Of a stretch of DNA of 64,000 nucleotides, positions 1 through 8,960 are shown piece by piece. The stretch's first letter is position 1; each line of letters starts with the position of its first letter. This DNA comes from Ryuthela nishihirai (Eukaryota; Arthropoda; Arachnida; Araneae; Heptathelidae): NCBI GenBank assembly GCA_038380435.1, contig JAWZYU010000011.1:88608501-88672500 (forward strand), written 5' to 3'. The position numbers were made by a program, and so were the translations under genes. The notes under the pieces were generated by a model. That model was not told the origin of the DNA. It ran no database searches and saw only the letters and a list, made by a program, of their open reading frames with translations.

Positions 1-544
1 ATATTGTGCAAAAACATGTATATATAGCTCCAATTTATATTAAAAACTTTGCCGGGAAATCTTAAAGATGAAACAAACTTCTCTCTTATAAACGGAAATA
101 TAAAATCTGGATTTTTGAATTAGTGATATTGAAAAACCTTTTTAAAAATGTTCATATCCATTGTTATGGTAAATTTGCGTCTTGTATTTTTGATTTTCTG
201 ACTTTCATTGTTTTGAAAATAGAATATATTATATTACTAAATGAATACAAATGATATCACATCTATAGATTTTTTATTTGTTGCCATTTCAAAAACATTT
301 TACCAAATTGTATAAATCCACATGCGAGTTACTTGAATTCCTGGGGATGTTTTCAATATTCCTTAAGTAGAATGTATAATTTTAGAAAATATATTAAGCA
401 AAATGCTCTATATGAAATGTATAACTTGTCTATACAATGGGAATAAATATCTATCTATCTCTCTATCTATTTCCAATACCAAAGATGTCCCCTTTATCAC
501 TGAGGCAGGTTGCGTATACCCAAATCTTTAAATTTACAAATTAA
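1..544. other. AT-rich sequence, no gene seen
   Basis: No domain or long open frame is recognisable. A short CTAT-rich microsatellite lies near 450-471. The composition is the AT-rich background of the window. Confidence 0.6.
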
Positions 545-570
545 AAAGACCGTCCTCTCAGACGGTCTTT
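545..570. other. perfect 10-bp hairpin
   Basis: The arms aaagaccgtc and gacggtcttt are perfect inverted repeats around a 6-nt loop (ctctca). It resembles a bacterial-style terminator in shape but lies in eukaryotic AT-rich DNA. It does not match the histone-mRNA stem-loop sequence I know. The function is unknown. Confidence 0.6.
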
Positions 571-3387
571 CATAATAATAATTTCTAGAAATTTTTTGCA
601 ATAAAGAAATTTAAAATGAAGTGTTGCACATAAATTATTTTATATTTAGAGGTTTATATTTGTTTTATAATTAGAATTTTTATATTTCGACTCGAAATAT
701 TAGAGGTTTCCTAATTATAGGTAGTAAAATTTTATAAGATAAATTTTAATTTCGAGCTTTTTTTATCCCTGGAGGATGGTAACATTTTTTTTTTTGGTTG
801 AAAGAAGTTCACGGAACAAAAAGCATTGGGAACCATTAGTGTAATGCTCTAGTGCAAGCTATTATATGATTATATGTTGTTGGAGACACCACCTTAACTC
901 TGATAGAACATCTAGGCAAAGGACGTATGTACTGCAGCAGATAGTTAGAAATAAACAATTTCAAATGGTTGTAAACTGCATTCAATTTAGAATATTCTTT
1001 GGTCCTTGCAGAGAAACTCTAATAAAGTTTCTGAATTCAACCAGCATGTTGTAGTTATACCTATGTATAATACAAAGGGTCGTAACGTAGAAACTTTGCC
1101 ACTGAAAATCTCAGTGTAGGAAGGTCAGAAAGAATTAAATTTTAACAGAGTATTTACCACAAATGAATAAGGATTGGAAGATATTAACAGTGAACCCGAA
1201 GGAGCTAAGAACATCTTTTTTTTACATGTCTATGTGGCAAGAGAATTAAGAAAAAAAAGTATGATCCTGTTCCTCATGAAGAAGATAATTGAATTAATGA
1301 AACTCTACTGTACTCATTGCTTGCAGCAATGCTTAGTCTGCCTTGAAGATAATTTGTCATCTGTATGTGGTTCGTCGTGAACCATGCACACATCAAGATT
1401 TGATTAGGAATGAGGCTGCTCCTGTGACAGACCATGGACAATCTCTACTGCAACAGAAATCCACCAGGCTATAATGAAGGTGTCTGAGAGAAATGCAAGA
1501 GGAGTCGAAAGTGCTCATTATGTCAGTCGTCACCTTAACCTAAAGGTGTCCAGAACCCCTTTCGAATGTTCCATCACAGATTTCAGCAAGCACACTCTAT
1601 TCAGATAGGGAGAAACGTGTTCCCTTGAAGCCACAGTTCTTAGCGCGATGCTATGGCCTGATGACATTCTTTGGAAGAGATGAGGTCCACTTCATTCTTA
1701 GTTAATTCAAGCAATTTTGTGTTCCAAATGGTGACAAATCGACATGCAATTGTCCCCACAACACTATATGAAGTTAAGACGTGAATGTTATACTGAGTTT
1801 GAAATGAGGATATTTTTCTTTGTGACCACGAGGTATGGAAAACAAAATAGTAGTCGTCGTTGTGCCTACGCTCAGAGGAACCCAGTCACTGCAGAAATAA
1901 AAGAAATGGTGTCTGTGTGGCAGAATATGGCTTTTCATTCTCATAACTGAGTGTAAAGCATTTTTTTTAATGTTTAAAAGAGCTCTGTTTTCAACCCCCT
2001 CTAATCTAATAACTGATATCCTATAAATGGTTGCAAATATCTTCAGCTTCAACTACTACTTCCCAATTTTATAGAAACTCTTCGATAAATCATGTGATCT
2101 GTTTTCTTACTAGACTTCATTAAAGATCATTTGAGGAAGTATCATGCTATTGCCGTGTACATCCCAGAGGTTAGGATATAGACGTTCTGTTGACCGGAAT
2201 GCGATTGACGATGGTTTTTCATGCTGTTTATTCTATATGGAGCGTTAAGAATTATGGTTACCACAAAGGACCTGCTGAAAATAAGTAACTGTGGAGACTG
2301 GCTAAAGCACCTCCCTTCCCGTCCACAATTATATCCCACAAGTTGACCTGGACACCAATGATAAAATAAAATAATTCAATGAAGAGTGGTACTAAGGGTA
2401 TGTACTAAATCTGATATGATTGAAATACTAATTTCTAATTGAAGGACAGTCGGTTAGCCACGAGCATACCAGCTAACTGGTGAGAATAGCAAAAGCGGAC
2501 TATTTGATTGTCTCTCAGAAAGAATAGAGACATCTGCCTAATCCCTCTTTTCCCTTAAGGCTCTCCTTCTCTCCAAAACGTTAGAGCTTCTGAAGCTGAC
2601 AATAGTAAGTGGCAATGCAAGGGAAACTATGGCTTCTCCATCCCTAATTTTGGATAACAGCCACTTAGATCTGCAAACACTTCTTTCACTGGGCAAGTGA
2701 ATGAAATATGCTTTAGAATTACTAAGCAAGTTTGGCAATTTGTTTAAACATAATACAACTGAATTTAACCATTGAAAAGAAAAGTGTTAAACCCCTGAAT
2801 GCTGGTATTAATTGAATACTGAATATGGTCAAATTTGTAATGTTTCATAGTTGCCACCCTAGTTTTGATTAATTATATGTTACAGGCGAAGAGAAAACAT
2901 AAAACTACACTCCTACTATTAACTGGCATTGCTAATAGAAAACACTCTAAAATAAATACACGTAAAGCAACTACTGACTAAGCTGAAAATATCTCTAGCT
3001 GACTTGTAAGCTATTTTCTCTTAATCCTAACTGTTAACCAAACTGTTATCTTACATTAATTCTCCACTTAAAGGTGGTGAGCAAGATATGGGAGATTTCA
3101 AAATTGGTCTCCGACTATATCACTTTCGGCAGGGTTGCTCACTCTCAAGGAGTCGGGGTTCACTTGAACACTAACGTACACTTTGAATCACTGTCCTGGT
3201 GCAGCTGAGGGGGTGAAAATGCTGAATAATTCTCGTGGTTGTTCACTACAATAATGGATAGTTCACTAGACTCTGGCTAACAAGTCCTTCTGGGGTCTAA
3301 CTTAGGCACTAAATTATTGAGCTGCAAACTGCTTTAACTTTAAGGAACGACAAAGTACGAATTATGCTTTTGTTGTTTTATAAATTC
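571..3387. other. unassigned AT-rich region with short open frames only
   Basis: Open frames are all below about 95 codons, for example 1174-1380 and 1744-1950 on plus and 1774-2052 on minus. None shows a recognisable motif. The stretch 1170-1960 is somewhat GC-richer than its flanks and could be a very old transposon remnant, but I could not assign it. Confidence 0.4.
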
Positions 3388-3480
3388 AGCATACTCAATA
3401 AAAGAAGTGGACTTTATCCACTTGGACAGATAGAGTTTCCGAGTCGTAGAAGCTATCCCACTTCCTGTATTGAGTATGCT
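3388..3480. repeat. foldback element (93 bp)
   Basis: The outer arms agcatactcaata (3388-3400) and tattgagtatgct (3468-3480) are perfect 13-bp inverted repeats. A second pair, gaagtgg and ccacttc, continues the stem inward. A smaller hairpin (aagtgga/tccactt, 3404-3422) sits inside. The structure suggests a MITE or other foldback element; I see no clear target duplication. Confidence 0.55.
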
Positions 3481-4027
3481 ATCTATTAGGTTGTGGAAGC
3501 TCACACGTACAAAAAAAAGATTTAGGGAGGGGAATTCTGATATAGCACAAGTGTCAGAGAGGATGGCAATCTAACGTCGGCCCAATAATGACGGCGATTC
3601 TGAACAGCCCTCTCACAAGCTTGGCTGGTTGGGAAGTTGCATTGGGGTGAGAGTTTCTATCATCTCAACAAGATGAAGGTCTCCAGTATTGTCTGCTGAG
3701 GAAAGTTGTCGGTTCCTAAAGTTGAAAGGACTTGCTCTAGCTCTCCTGGAAAATGTTCTGTATGTCGATGCCTTCACTCGGGAAGCTCCCTGCACTGCAT
3801 TCTACCCCGCTCCTTTACGTTGTACTGGCGACGCGCTCACCACTGAATGGCACCATCCTGCTTCCAAAAATTCTTTCCAACCCTAAATGATGCTTGAAAT
3901 GATGGTCTGCTTGATTTATATGACCCACCGCAGTCACGTGGCTTATTACCGGTTGGAATGAACCTTATATGTTCGAGGGGTGGTGTACCTAACAAATTGG
4001 CATCTCAGTGTATAATATATGTTTATG
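3481..4027. other. unassigned, moderately GC-rich stretch
   Basis: Two overlapping antisense open frames of 60-65 codons (3613-3795 minus, 3689-3886 plus) have no recognisable domain. It abuts the target site of the LTR element. It could be an old solo LTR or another repeat. Confidence 0.35.
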
Positions 4028-4031
4028 ATAT
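4028..4031. repeat. target-site duplication, left copy (ATAT)
   Basis: The four bases ATAT lie directly outside the left LTR and recur at 8151-8154 outside the right LTR. A 4-bp duplication is usual for Ty3/gypsy integrases, and some insect gypsy-type elements are known to prefer ATAT/TATA targets. The surrounding DNA is AT-rich, so a chance match is possible. Confidence 0.65.
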
Positions 4032-4687
4032 TGTTGCGGATTACAAAAATGGATAGCCACTGAGCGTGAGTATTAAAAGCTATATTTCAAAACCAAATTC
4101 AATACAAGTAAATTGTTACAAAGGAAATATGGATGAAGTAACTTATTAACAAATCAACTATTAACATGCACAAGTCATCAATCTTCACGTAGAGCACACA
4201 ACATCAGCTCTGTGTATTTTACTAAATACTACCTTTTACTTGATTTACCAGGTCACCCGAAGATCTTCACTCGTAAACCAATTCTCGTCCTGTGCTAATA
4301 ACTTTTCACACACTAGCCGAACAAAAAGACAGTCCGTGTAGACATTCGAAGTTAGCCATAAAAGTTCCCACTTTTATACTTCCGCGTATACACAACACAT
4401 CAAGTTACTTCTTGATACTTAACGATAAAAGATCCCACTTTTATCCTTCCGCGTATACACAACACATCAAGTTACTTCTTGATACTTAACGCGCACTGTC
4501 TCAGAACAGCTCACCGTCCATTTTCGAACTCACCGACCGTTACAATACACAACGACCGTTACAATACACAACGACCGTTACAATACAACGACCGTTAACG
4601 CTCCACTCTTCTTCTCCAAATTCTCCCAAATTTCTTATTCGTTGGCTGAAACTTTGCTTTCGGTTGCCAGATTCTTCTGTCGTAACA
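4032..4687 (-). repeat. 3' LTR (656 bp)
   Basis: A direct repeat of 7514-8150, bounded by TG and CA. It contains a 67-bp tandem duplication (units begin near 4362 and 4429), each unit holding ataaaag/cttttat and atcaag/cttgat hairpins. It also has an array of a 19-bp unit starting cgaccgttacaatac near 4535-4600, with one unit more than the other LTR. The integrase-tail frame ends inside it, at 4595. Confidence 0.92.
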
Positions 4688-4834
4688 CTGCCCCCTTCCT
4701 AGGTCTTGTTCGTCCCGAACAATTCTGGATTCCAAAGCTTCTTCAGTTCTTCGATGAAACGGGGCCAAATGATCCACGTGAACCACCTTGCACTTTGTAG
4801 CTGGACATCGACGAATGCGATATACCACGTCTGT
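4595..4834 (-). pseudogene. C-terminal tail of Ty3/gypsy integrase
   Basis: The translated motif VVYRIRR followed by KVVHVDHLAPFHRR is the typical end of gypsy-family integrases, where a small beta domain precedes the polyprotein terminus. Nothing of the integrase zinc-binding domain or DDE core is present. The frame is the one used by the adjacent zinc-finger fragment and differs from that of the 927-codon frame, so these residues are not made as part of that product unless frameshifting occurs. It reads through the polypurine tract and stops inside the 3' LTR. It shows that a genuine gypsy element was the parent. Confidence 0.8.
4688..4701 (-). other. polypurine tract
   Basis: On the minus strand the 14 bases taggaagggggcag end exactly where the 3' LTR starts (TGTTACGACAG). 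This is the expected position and composition of the primer for plus-strand DNA synthesis. The stop codon of the 927-codon frame lies at its upstream edge. Confidence 0.8.
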
Positions 4835-7482
4835 GTCAAAATGAAAGCGAATCTCATTATGACGTAGATTTCTTTTCTGACTGAAGCCTCGTCCACAAAC
4901 ATAATACGTGTAAGGCCTATAGCCCTTGTGAACACGTTTATGTCTCTGCAGGGAGAAGAATCGACTAAGAGTTTTCGTGCAAAACCTGTAAAAAGTTTTC
5001 TTCTTTGGATTTTTACTTCTATCAAGAGTAACAAGGAATGAAAGTCATTAGTGACATAAAATCTAGGGAGAAGTTTCATCCTCCAGTCTGACCCTTTTGT
5101 CAGTTGACTTTCCCTTAATTCAGAACTGTCGTGATGAACCTTCAGCCATATTTCACCTGATTCCATTTGATCCCCAAGGTGCTTCACAAATATAATATCA
5201 GCTCCATAATTCTTTTTAGCTCTTCGGTCCATCTCCTCCTTCCATACTCTTGCTAGAACTGCAGCTTCTAATCCGACAACCTTACCTGTTTCTCCTGTAT
5301 AAGTGAAATCAGTGATGTGTCGGGCTGCTAGCAATATTTTTTCTGTTTTACCTTCACATAGCCAGCTTGCAACATCTTCAGATACTCCTTGTTCTATTAA
5401 CATGTTACGAAACTTGTTCAAAGCATTGCCGTTATGCAGAACCTTACGGACACGTGATGCTTCATCTACCCTATTATCCACAATGTTCACCAAACGCAGT
5501 TCTCCTCCTAACTCTTCGACGAGCTCTTGCAGTTCCAAGGATCCGTTACCAAAGAAACACTGAACAGCTTCCATCACTTCCAGAGAGTTGTCAACAGAGT
5601 TTTCAAGAGGTGAATCCATGTTGCTGATAACAGCTGAACAACTCAAACTCTCCATTCCACGAGCTTGTGATGCTGCAACCACTTTCTTAACTAAATCAAC
5701 AGCAACATCTTCTGTACTGATGAGATCAATAGCTCCTTTTCCGAATTCAACATCATAAACCAAAGCACACACTCCTTCAGCCAGCTTTTTGGACACAATT
5801 GAGCATATCATTAGAGGAACGCTATCTATGGTAGCCATCAGATCCTTGCAGCGGTAAATCTCCTTATCTGTTGGCACCAGCTCCTCTGTCTGTCCTACGA
5901 TGCAGCATCCGACGTCTTCCATCATCTGCTCGATTTTATCTTTAGTGCAGTCGACTGTGAAGCCAAGGATGGATTCCAATTTGTACAGAGTATCTCCCGT
6001 CAATTGGAGAGCACGACCGGAGATCATAGGGACCTTGAGACCTAAAGCAGCAAGTGCAGGAGCCAAGACAAGACTCACTTTGTCGCCGACACCTCCTGTA
6101 CCGTATTTATCAACCATCCGATGGCGCCACTCGGGTCTCCAGCAAAACACATGACCCGAGGAGGTCATAGTTGCTGTTTCTTCGGAATTCACTTTCTTGG
6201 AGCTCTCATTGTAATTAGCCAGGGAAACATCAGTCATGATTGCCAAATTGTTCATTCTGGAGATCAGCGACGAGTTTTGTAACATGATATTGTCCACTTT
6301 AGAGCTCTTGTAGTCGTGATAAAACTTTTCTATATCCTTATAATCTAAATGGTTATAATGTCCAAATCTGCACATTGACTGTTCAGAAAAGAAATTCAGT
6401 GTGGCTACGTTGAAATTATCTGAGGGATTCACTTCTCTCTGATCGTAACTCTGAGGCTTAGTTTCATCCAGAAAGTTAGTCTTTGAAGTACTGTCTCTGC
6501 CTGAAGCTCCTTTACTAGCATCACCTGTTACGCTTCTAAGCCATTCTTCGGAATTCTTCTTTCTTAAATCCCCACTTTCTATAAACGATTCGAGTGTGGC
6601 TATATGTTTCGGAAAAATCTCTCCGACTTCCCCAGTAACGTCGAATGGCACTTTGTATCTATGATGAATGGACGCCTCTTCTTTACTCGGACCACTCTGC
6701 GAAACGTAAACTCTGTTTCGTTCCCCCTCATTACCACTCGTTACTCTGCCTTTGCGATAATTGTCCATGACGCATTTTGCTGACGGCGAGGAATAGAATA
6801 CCTTTCGTGTGGATCTCTCTTCAGATCGTGCCAGACTTGTATACCTAGGTATTTTGAAGTGCAAAGCGTACTGTATAGTCTCACAGCTCTCTGATCTGTG
6901 TGATTGTTCTTCACAGTTCCTAGACATGTCACCAGCGACATAGACACTCTGCCATGCATCACCAGTAGTTGCGTGGTCAAAGGCATTATCTGCGCTATCT
7001 CTACGATTCTTGATTTCCAGTAGCAGATCCACATTTTTATATGCGTTGCCTTTCTCTTTTTCTTTTCCATGTTTACAATCTAACTTAACACTATCAAGAT
7101 CATCTTTTTCACTGACAAATTCAACATTTAAACTATTGCATTGTCTATTGAGTTCGGTTTTATGATCCTTGAAGTGATCAATAATCTTACCAACTCGAGA
7201 AGCCACTTCAGCTCTCATCTCAGTATTTTGTGCGGCCATTTCGGCTTTCAAGTCATCTATTTTATCGCTTTGGGCGGCTATATCACCTTTAATCTCAGTT
7301 TTTTGTGCGGCCAGGTCACCTATTTTGTTAGCCATATCGGCTTTCAAGTCATTATTTTGACTTTTAATGTCATTCATCTGTGTAGCCATATCGGCTTTCA
7401 TATCAGTCATCAGCGTAGTCATATCGGCTTTGAAGCTATTTATCAACTTTACTAATTCATCCATACTTCTAGTTAACGGCAT
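4699..7482 (-). CDS. 927-residue chimeric ORF: gag-like coiled coil + unassigned region + thymidine-phosphorylase-like domain
   Basis: The first ATG lies 10 bases past the primer-binding site, where a gag start is expected. Residues 8-95 form a heptad-like coiled coil built on repeats such as LKADMA, AAQ and DLKAEM. Residues about 118-416 are hydrophilic and rich in Ser, Asn and charged residues; I recognise no domain there. Residues about 417-782 resemble thymidine phosphorylase: the phosphate-loop-like KYGTGGVGDK at 459-468, SGRALQLTGDT at 488-498, SVPLMICSIVSKK at 554-566, and MDSPLENSVDNSLEV at 622-636. Residues 783-927 read the zinc-finger and integrase-tail DNA out of frame and are probably meaningless. 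A 2.8-kb open frame in AT-rich DNA argues for recent assembly or selection. Whether a protein is made is unknown. Confidence 0.75.
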   Translation of the reverse strand: MPLTRSMDELVKLINSFKADMTTLMTDMKADMATQMNDIKSQNNDLKADMANKIGDLAAQKTEIKGDIAAQSDKIDDLKAEMAAQNTEMRAEVASRVGKIIDHFKDHKTELNRQCNSLNVEFVSEKDDLDSVKLDCKHGKEKEKGNAYKNVDLLLEIKNRRDSADNAFDHATTGDAWQSVYVAGDMSRNCEEQSHRSESCETIQYALHFKIPRYTSLARSEERSTRKVFYSSPSAKCVMDNYRKGRVTSGNEGERNRVYVSQSGPSKEEASIHHRYKVPFDVTGEVGEIFPKHIATLESFIESGDLRKKNSEEWLRSVTGDASKGASGRDSTSKTNFLDETKPQSYDQREVNPSDNFNVATLNFFSEQSMCRFGHYNHLDYKDIEKFYHDYKSSKVDNIMLQNSSLISRMNNLAIMTDVSLANYNESSKKVNSEETATMTSSGHVFCWRPEWRHRMVDKYGTGGVGDKVSLVLAPALAALGLKVPMISGRALQLTGDTLYKLESILGFTVDCTKDKIEQMMEDVGCCIVGQTEELVPTDKEIYRCKDLMATIDSVPLMICSIVSKKLAEGVCALVYDVEFGKGAIDLISTEDVAVDLVKKVVAASQARGMESLSCSAVISNMDSPLENSVDNSLEVMEAVQCFFGNGSLELQELVEELGGELRLVNIVDNRVDEASRVRKVLHNGNALNKFRNMLIEQGVSEDVASWLCEGKTEKILLAARHITDFTYTGETGKVVGLEAAVLARVWKEEMDRRAKKNYGADIIFVKHLGDQMESGEIWLKVHHDSSELRESQLTKGSDWRMKLLPRFYVTNDFHSLLLLIEVKIQRRKLFTGFARKLLVDSSPCRDINVFTRAIGLTRIMFVDEASVRKEIYVIMRFAFILTQTWYIAFVDVQLQSARWFTWIIWPRFIEELKKLWNPELFGTNKT
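4835..5030 (-). pseudogene. captured C2H2 zinc-finger fragment (two degenerate fingers)
   Basis: In the frame shared with the integrase tail, the translation contains FSLQRHKRVH, then a linker-like KGYRPYTY, then VCGRGFSQKRNLRH. This is the layout of two tandem C2H2 fingers. In both fingers the first zinc-binding Cys position is Tyr, and in the second finger the first His is Asn, so neither finger should bind zinc normally. Upstream in this frame stop codons appear within about 12 codons of the first finger, which suggests the captured piece starts there. It lies between the phosphorylase-like segment and the integrase tail. The 927-codon frame crosses this DNA in another phase. I infer a second capture event or a chimeric transcript. 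Confidence 0.7.
5137..6234 (-). other. captured thymidine-phosphorylase-like segment
   Basis: Thymidine phosphorylase splits thymidine to thymine and deoxyribose-1-phosphate in the cytosol. About 366 residues match the family in order. The match runs from a WR.EWR..VDK stretch before the phosphate loop to GD.M.SGE.WL.VH near the normal C terminus; the first helical part is weak or missing. Several conserved sites differ. The family motif KHSTGG reads KYGTGG, the GLGHTGGT segment reads ALQLTGDT, and the family LRD before the substrate-binding serine and lysine reads CKD. The Ser and Lys of SIVSKK are kept. There are no introns, so the source was a spliced mRNA. Catalytic activity is doubtful. 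The identification rests on many family motifs and is firm at fold level. Confidence 0.85.
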
Positions 7483-7492
7483 TCAATTAATT

Positions 7493-7511
7493 AATCCCAC
7501 TTCTGACACCA
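7493..7511 (-). other. primer-binding site, tRNA-Leu(CAA) type
   Basis: The plus strand reads AATCCCACTTCTGACACCA. This equals, from my memory of the animal tRNA, the 3' end of tRNA-Leu(CAA) including CCA. On the element strand TGG starts 2 bases inside the 5' LTR. This is the minus-strand DNA primer site of an LTR retrotransposon. Confidence 0.85.
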
Positions 7512-7513
7512 AA

Positions 7514-8150
7514 TGTTGCGGATTACAAAAATGGATAGCCACTGAGCGTGAGTATTAAAAGCTATATTTCAAAACCAAATTCAATACAAGTAAATTGTTA
7601 CAAAGGAAATATGGATGAAGTAACTTATTAACAAATCAACTATTAACATGCACAAGTCATCAATCTTCACGTAGAGCACACAACATCAGCTCTGTGTATT
7701 TTACTAAATACTACCTTTTACTTGATTTACCAGGTCACCCGAAGATCTTCACTCGTAACCCAATTCTCGTCCTGTGCTAATAACTTTTCACACACTAGCC
7801 GAACAAAAAGACAGTCCGTGTAGACATTCGAAGTTAGCCATAAAAGTTCCCACTTTTATACTTCCGCGTATACACAACACATCAAGTTACTTCTTGATAC
7901 TTAACGATAAAAGATCCCACTTTTATCCTTCCGCGTATACACAACACATCAAGTTACTTCTTGATACTTAACGCGCACTGTCTCAGAACAGCTCACCGTC
8001 CATTTTCGAACTCACCGACCGTTACAATACACAACGACCGTTACAATACAACGACCGTTAACGCTCCACTCTTCTTCTCCAAATTCTCCCAAAGTTCTTA
8101 TTCGTTGGCTGAAACTTTGCTTTCGGTTGCCAGATTCTTCTGTCGTAACA
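7514..8150 (-). repeat. 5' LTR (637 bp)
   Basis: The direct repeat of 4032-4687. By-eye alignment gives two substitutions (near 7759 and 8095 in this copy) and one missing 19-bp unit of the cgaccgttacaatac array. It should carry the promoter for the minus-strand transcript, but I could not assign a TATA box confidently. Confidence 0.92.
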
Positions 8151-8154
8151 ATAT
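8151..8154. repeat. target-site duplication, right copy (ATAT)
   Basis: Matches 4028-4031. The match continues only by chance into a T-run. Confidence 0.6.
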
Positions 8155-8512
8155 TTTTTTCTATTCTGTACCGGTTACTGGCATTCTCAAAGGGGACAAC
8201 AGCTCCTGTAACTAACTGAAATGGATACCTCTCATGTTGCATACATTTCAATCATATTATTTCCAGAAGCAATAACATTATAAGTTGCATTATCCGTGGC
8301 ACATAGAATACATTTATCGCCCTTTCTCACAACTCGTTTTATGGCACTTCACACACTTTTTCTCTTTCCTTTCATTTCTTGGTTCATTTTACCGAAAATT
8401 ACTTCTACAAATATTTCTAAATACTCTTACAAATATTTCTAAATGGAACTTTAATGAGTACTTACTAGAGTACTGCAATGTTTTTAGTTGATTAATCACC
8501 GTCAACAACAAC
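8155..8512. other. unassigned sequence
   Basis: No domain is recognised. The short frames here overlap the LTR edge or read simple AT-rich sequence. Confidence 0.5.
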
Positions 8513-8580
8513 ACGATCATCATCAAGCAGCCATGGGTTACGGAGGTCCAACCACACTATGCAATTTAGTTCTACAAATC
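8513..8580 (-). mobile_element. LINE-A 3' end, severely truncated copy
   Basis: The sequence atcatcatcaagcagccatg followed by a stretch reading ggaggtccaacca matches the 3' terminus of the LINE-A copies at 13514, 17692 and 27581, including the ATC/GAT microsatellite tail. Only about 65 bp are present, a typical dead-on-arrival truncation. Confidence 0.75.
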
Positions 8581-8726
8581 ACTACTGCATAATTCACGTA
8601 AATAAATCTTGGATTTATTTCTCTAAATATTTTATTTACAAGAATTTAAGTTGGATTTTTGAATTATCAAACTGGAACAGCGAAATATCAAACTGGAGCA
8701 GGATACGAAGGAGTAACTTTGAAAGA

Positions 8727-8960
8727 TGGACGAAGTCATTAAACTACACAGTGAGCCACTCACTAACGATGAACTTCAGGATCTAGAATTCAACGCTGCT
8801 TTTGAAGAACAGCAATAATCTGAACCAGAAATAGAGTTGGCATTTAATTTTTTATATGAAGCCCTTTCGCCGCGCAATAAACACATGGATTTGTTGAAGG
8901 AGCATGATATTGATATTTCCTGACTGGATGCCATAAGATGATGTTGTGACCAGTTAATGG
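8727..8960 (+). pseudogene. possible Tigger/pogo-like transposase C-terminal remnant
   Basis: Plus-strand translation gives DEVIKLHSEPLTNDELQDLE and, after a stop, a stretch ending HMDLLKEHDIDIS. Acidic tails of this style (LT..EL..LE, then a helix) occur at the C terminus of Tigger/jerky-type transposases. Several stops break it, and no DDE core is present. The assignment rests on style rather than on diagnostic catalytic motifs. Confidence 0.35.

Larger units (their letters stand above)
4032..8150 (-). mobile_element. Ty3/gypsy-type LTR retrotransposon carrying captured host sequences
   Basis: This is a 4.1-kb element read on the minus strand. In order it has a 5' LTR (7514-8150), a tRNA-Leu primer-binding site (7493-7511), a 927-codon frame (7482-4699), the tail of a gypsy-type integrase (about 4834 down into the LTR), a polypurine tract (4688-4701) and a 3' LTR (4032-4687). 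Protease, reverse transcriptase, RNase H and most of integrase are absent. In their place are a thymidine-phosphorylase-like segment and a C2H2 zinc-finger segment, both intronless. The LTRs differ by only two substitutions and one 19-bp repeat unit, so insertion is very recent. The element must be non-autonomous and be moved in trans by a relative. Maize Bs1, which carries part of a host proton-ATPase gene, is the known type of parallel. Confidence 0.9.

Noticed and set aside
545..570. Rho-independent terminator or histone-type 3' hairpin
   Set aside because: No gene precedes it, the genome is eukaryotic, and the stem-loop sequence is not that of histone mRNA.
3613..3886. Overlapping antisense frames that might be a small gene
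   Set aside because: No motif, no splice or promoter evidence and similar lengths on both strands; left as unassigned.
4292..4489. 65-codon plus-strand frame, repeated identically at 7774-7971
   Set aside because: It lies in the two LTRs and is antisense to the element; identity simply reflects the LTR duplication.
6741..7070. 109-codon minus frame inside the 927-codon ORF
   Set aside because: An alternative frame of the longer ORF without any recognisable motif.
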